This document shows positions 61,124-64,000 of a stretch of 64,000 nucleotides of DNA, piece after piece. Source of the stretch: CAZFDT01 sp964518335 (GTDB lineage Bacteria; Planctomycetota; Phycisphaerae; Phycisphaerales; Phycisphaeraceae); assembly GCA_964518335.1 (NCBI GenBank), contig CAZFDT010000004.1:62001-126000 (forward strand). The letters run 5' to 3'. The notes beneath the pieces were generated by a model. The model was not told the DNA's origin, ran no database searches, and saw only the letters and a program-made list of their open reading frames with translations. Each line of letters begins with the position of its first letter. Within the stretch, counting starts at the first letter, position 1. The position numbers and the translations under genes were made by a program.

Positions 61124-62602
61124 ATGTCCGAACCTGTCGCCGCTCCGGGCCTCGTCGATCACGATCTGTCGTGCATCGGGTGCGACTACAACCTGCGCAC
61201 CATCCCCCACGACGCGACCTGCCCCGAGTGCGGGAAGCCGGTCATCGAGACGCTCCACGCCCAGGGCTTGGCGCAAAGCCCGCCGCGATGGCTGCGATGG
61301 ATCTGCGCCGGCGTCGTCGCGGAGTTCGCAGCGTGTTTCATCGTGTTGATGATGGCAACCCGCCTGTGGCCTTGGCGCGGGACATGGGTGCTGACCATGG
61401 TGATGTCGCTGGCCGCGCCGCTGCTGCACCTGGTCGCGTCATGGTGTCTGACCGTCCGCGGCGGGCCACGGTGGCTGCCCATTGGCAATCGTTGGACATG
61501 GACCTGTCGAATCAGTGCGACAGCCGTGCTTGTGGCCTACATCCTTGGCAGCTTCGACTGGATGCAGCACCTGGCGAGCTTCAACATGACGACGGCGGTC
61601 GTCGCGTATTTCGCCGTCATCCTCGTTACGTGTACGGCGACGATTGCGAGGTGGCTCATCCTCCAGGCCTTGGGGCGGCGCGTGCCTGACCCTCGCCTGG
61701 CCAAGGCGATCAGGATGATCTGGATCACATGGGTCACGCTCTTGCTGGCGCAGAACACGGTGGGCTGGGTGCTGGGAATGCTCTACCACAGGGCATACTT
61801 GATCTGGTCTATTCTTCAGGCGTTGATCAATGGCGTGTCGATCGCGGCCACCGTCGTCGTTCTGCTGCTGTTGTCGCATGTGATCCACGCCATGGTCACT
61901 TCCCGCCGGGCGACTGCAGCGATCAATGCGGAATCTGTGCATCGTCTCTGGGCGCTTGGCGTGGCGCGATCTGCGCTCTGGACGGTGGTGGCCATGGGTT
62001 TGGCGCTGTTTCTCAGCAGAGGGATCGGCTTGGACTATGGCGGGGGGTATTACTCGGGATGGTTGCCCGCCGAGGCGCCATTCCTCGCAACGTGCTTGGG
62101 ATGGTCGGCCTTGGGCGTGGCGCTGATCTTCGTCGGACGGCGTCAGCCAGGGGCCGAGGAGCAGGCGGACGGGTCGTTCAATCCGCGGCTGTTCGGACGC
62201 GTGGCCGCGGGAGCGAGCGTGGGGCTGTTCGTCGCGGCGATCGTGGCGTCCGTGACGATGGACGCAGCAGCGGGCGAAGTCGCCTGGCTCGCCGGGCTGC
62301 TGCTGCTGGCGTCGGTGTGGGGCACGCTGCTGCATTTGCACCGGACGTTGGCGCGGCTGGGCGCTGCAACGTCGGTGCGCGTGCTGCGCGGCGTGCTGGC
62401 GGGCATCGCCGTCTGGGCGGCCCTGCAGGTCGTGATGTGGATGTGGTCGTATCGAATCGACCACATGTCGGGCTTCGAGACGATGGTGGCTGTGCAGTGG
62501 ATCGTCGAGAGTGCCGGCATGCTCGTCGGCGTCGCCGCGCTGGCGCTGATGCTACAGTATCGCCTCGTGCTGCTGTCCCTGTCGCCTTCCGTCCAGGAGT
62601 GA
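61124..62602 (+). CDS. Zinc-ribbon multi-pass membrane protein
   Basis: A 492-residue protein with an N-terminal ribbon LSCIGCDYNLRTIPHDATCPECGKPV (residues ~15-40), then about eleven membrane helices (for example WICAGVVAEFAACFIVLMMATRL, WTWTCRISATAVLVAYIL, VVAYFAVILVTCTATIARWLIL, WSILQALINGVSIAATVVVLLLLSHV). The ribbon form C-x2-C-x-YNLR..P....CPECG is frequent in planctomycetes at the head of otherwise unrelated membrane proteins. Function is unknown. The stop is five bases before metE, suggesting co-transcription. A -10-like TAAACT ends nine bases before the ATG. Confidence 0.75.
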   Translation: MSEPVAAPGLVDHDLSCIGCDYNLRTIPHDATCPECGKPVIETLHAQGLAQSPPRWLRWICAGVVAEFAACFIVLMMATRLWPWRGTWVLTMVMSLAAPLLHLVASWCLTVRGGPRWLPIGNRWTWTCRISATAVLVAYILGSFDWMQHLASFNMTTAVVAYFAVILVTCTATIARWLILQALGRRVPDPRLAKAIRMIWITWVTLLLAQNTVGWVLGMLYHRAYLIWSILQALINGVSIAATVVVLLLLSHVIHAMVTSRRATAAINAESVHRLWALGVARSALWTVVAMGLALFLSRGIGLDYGGGYYSGWLPAEAPFLATCLGWSALGVALIFVGRRQPGAEEQADGSFNPRLFGRVAAGASVGLFVAAIVASVTMDAAAGEVAWLAGLLLLASVWGTLLHLHRTLARLGAATSVRVLRGVLAGIAVWAALQVVMWMWSYRIDHMSGFETMVAVQWIVESAGMLVGVAALALMLQYRLVLLSLSPSVQE

Positions 62603-62606
62603 ACCC

Positions 62607-63608
62607 GTGTCCAAGCCGCGAATCCTCACGACGACTGTCGGCTCCTATCCCGTGCCAGACTGGCTCGCCGCGCTGCCCAGCGAGCAGGCCCTGATCGACG
62701 CGACGCGCGTCGTGTTCGACATCCAACGACAGGCGGGGATCGATCTGCCGACCGACGGCGAACTGTACCGCTTTGACATCAACCATCCGCAGACGAACGG
62801 GATGATCGACTATTTCGTGCGGCCGATGGCGGGATGCCGGGCGAGTCTGGGGCGGAGCGAGATCGAGGCGTTTCGGGGGCTGCACCCGATGGCGTTTCGG
62901 GCCAAGCCCGCGGCAGTGGTGGAAGGGCCGCTGGGTGAGGGGACGCTCGACCTGTTGAGCGATTGCCAACGGGCCAGTGAAGCGGCGGGGGGGCCGATGA
63001 AGTTCACGGTGACGAGCCCGTACATGCTGGCGCGCACCCTGCTCGACAAGCACTACGGCTCGTTCGAGAAGCTGCTCCTGGCCATCGCCGACGTACTGGC
63101 GGCGCAGGTGCGTGGTCTGCCCTGCGCGGCCCTGCAGGTCGATGAGGCCAACATTCCCGGCAACCCCGATCACAGCAGCCTCGCCGCCGAAGCGATCAAT
63201 CGTGTGTTGCGCAGCTTCGAGGGCGAGCGTGCCGTGCATCTGTGCTTTGGCAACTATGGCGGGCAGACCATCCAGAAGGGCACGTGGGCCAAGCTCATCG
63301 CGTTCCTCAACGCCCTGGAGGTCAACCACTTGGTGCTGGAGTTGGCGCACCGGCCCGCGGACGATCTGCACGCGCTCAAAGAGGTCAAGCCTTCGATCAA
63401 GCTGGGCATCGGCGTGATCGACATCAAGGTGAATCACGTGGAGACGCCCGAGGAGGTCGCCCGGCGCATCGAGGCGGCGGAAAAGGTTCTGGGCGAAGGC
63501 CGCGTCGGCTGGGTGCATCCCGACTGCGGGTTCTGGATGCTCAAGCGTTCGATTGCAGACGCGAAGATCGCGGCGCTGGTAAAGGGTCGGAATCTGCACC
63601 TGGGCTGA
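62607..63608 (+). CDS. Core-type cobalamin-independent methionine synthase (MetE C-terminal domain only)
   Basis: A 333-residue protein equal to the catalytic C-terminal barrel of MetE, without the N-terminal half. It starts ILTTTVGSYPVPDWL, contains LPTDGELYRFDI, VTSPYMLA and ALQVDEANIP. The zinc ligands are kept: HLCFGNY (His and Cys, about 212-214), VLELAHR (Glu) and GWVHPDCGFW (Cys). Short core-MetE proteins in bacteria use a corrinoid methyl donor rather than methyl-THF-glutamate. The start is GTG 62607 with AGGAG at the end of the preceding gene. The homocysteine role is the best guess; other methyl acceptors are possible. Confidence 0.88.
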   Translation: MSKPRILTTTVGSYPVPDWLAALPSEQALIDATRVVFDIQRQAGIDLPTDGELYRFDINHPQTNGMIDYFVRPMAGCRASLGRSEIEAFRGLHPMAFRAKPAAVVEGPLGEGTLDLLSDCQRASEAAGGPMKFTVTSPYMLARTLLDKHYGSFEKLLLAIADVLAAQVRGLPCAALQVDEANIPGNPDHSSLAAEAINRVLRSFEGERAVHLCFGNYGGQTIQKGTWAKLIAFLNALEVNHLVLELAHRPADDLHALKEVKPSIKLGIGVIDIKVNHVETPEEVARRIEAAEKVLGEGRVGWVHPDCGFWMLKRSIADAKIAALVKGRNLHLG

Positions 63609-63615
63609 TCGAGCC

Positions 63616-63661
63616 CGAAAAAAATCGGCCCGGTGGTGTGGGGGGGAACACCACGCGGGCC
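63616..63661 (-). terminator. Minus-strand intrinsic terminator-like hairpin
   Basis: GGCCCGGTGGTGT (63627-63639) pairs with ACACCACGCGGGCC (63648-63661) with one bulged base. On the minus strand the stem is followed by GATTTTTTTCGGG, a good T-run, so it reads as a terminator in the minus direction. On the plus strand it follows metE but has only a G-run after it. No minus-strand gene was found upstream of it in the window. Confidence 0.5.
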
Positions 63662-63828
63662 GTGAGGGGGGGGCTAGGTTTTGCTATCTGATTTATAGCA
63701 GACAGTCGGGCAAAATCCAGCCCCAAAAGCGGGGGATGGGTAAAAAAACCCATTCACCGCGGCCGATTGGGCCGGCCCTGCCGCCTCAGGCTGAAAAAGG
63801 CAAGCAAAAGCAGGCCGCCATACCGCCG

Positions 63829-64000
63829 ATGAGCACCAACGCCCCGGTTCCCCATTCGGACTCCCTCTCCGGCTCGCTACCCGGCGCCGGCTTCATTGTT
63901 GTCGATCTTCCGTGCCTGCGCTGCGGCTATAACCTCCGCACCCTCTCTCGACATGGCTCCTGTCCCGAATGCGGCCTGCATGTGGCGCTGTCCCAGATCG
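63829..64000 (+). CDS. Zinc-ribbon protein, N-terminal part, cut by window edge
   Basis: Only 57 codons are present, from ATG 63829 to the edge. After a Ser/Pro/Gly-rich start the product reads LPCLRCGYNLRTLSRHGSCPECGLHVALSQI, a CxxCGYNLR...CPECG zinc ribbon nearly the same as in the gene at 61124. By analogy the unseen remainder is probably membrane helices. The 220 bases before it hold only hairpins (63616-63661; GCTAT/ATAGC near 63690; ATGGGT/ACCCAT at 63735-63753) and no gene. Confidence 0.75.
   Translation, partial: MSTNAPVPHSDSLSGSLPGAGFIVVDLPCLRCGYNLRTLSRHGSCPECGLHVALSQI

Noticed and set aside
63786..63896. Minus-strand ORF of 36 codons ending in a hydrophobic GTGALVLIGGMAAC segment, like a small sorting signal
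   Set aside because: It is antisense to the zinc-ribbon start, has an in-frame stop just upstream and no ribosome binding site; too little to call, although the minus-strand terminator downstream of it is noted.

Overview
The window looks like a stretch of chromosome from a GC-rich member of the Planctomycetota, most likely near the Phycisphaerae. The main clues are three membrane proteins with an N-terminal CxxC...CPECG zinc ribbon of the planctomycete type (4.7, 61.1 and 63.8 kb), a large MoxR/DUF58/BatA/VWA operon that includes a giant TPR-plus-PQQ-propeller protein, and a TMTC-like TPR membrane protein. Assignment is from gene content only; no rRNA, tRNA, CRISPR array, prophage or complete insertion sequence was seen. 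Genes are tightly packed, and no gap exceeds about 220 bases.

Layout. 0-8.3 kb: 5'-end part of an asparagine synthetase, a coiled-coil protein, a class I Fe-S fumarase, a BrnT-type toxin with an unusual antitoxin partner, a zinc-ribbon membrane protein, a class II fumarase and a Y-family DNA polymerase. 8.3-10.2 kb: mnmG. 10.2-21.6 kb (minus strand): a nine-gene purine catabolic operon. In transcription order it holds a divergent ketol-acid-reductoisomerase homologue, an allantoate amidohydrolase/OHCU decarboxylase fusion, uricase, HIU hydrolase, allantoinase, guanine deaminase, two xanthine dehydrogenase subunits and moaA, which supplies the molybdenum cofactor. Together these cover guanine/xanthine to urate to allantoin to allantoate and its hydrolysis.

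21.7-25.5 kb: a lipoprotein, a secreted His-rich protein, a four-helix membrane protein and a His-rich unknown. The last is divergent from a four-gene arginine succinyltransferase (AST) operon at 25.5-30.8 kb (aminotransferase, astA, astD, astB), which lacks astE. 30.8-47.6 kb (minus strand): eight genes encoding two paralogous secreted proteins, a DUF4175-like coiled-coil protein, MoxR ATPase, the TPR/PQQ giant, a DUF58 protein and two VWA membrane proteins, which probably form one envelope-associated complex.

47.7-64 kb: mostly housekeeping and small operons: NAD synthetase (with an internal heptamer repeat), a TPR lipoprotein, a GH130 phosphorylase, Tpx, a nucleotidyltransferase/small-protein pair that resembles a toxin-antitoxin module, an amidohydrolase, a HAD phosphatase, Hsp20 with a possible RNA thermometer, argC, then a four-gene minus-strand operon (membrane protein, class II aldolase-like, endonuclease III, TMTC-like), a zinc-ribbon membrane protein, a core-type MetE and the start of a third zinc-ribbon protein.

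Many starts are coupled to the preceding stop by 1-8 base overlaps. At several monocistronic starts a -10-like hexamer lies only 6-9 bases before the start codon, which suggests leaderless transcripts.
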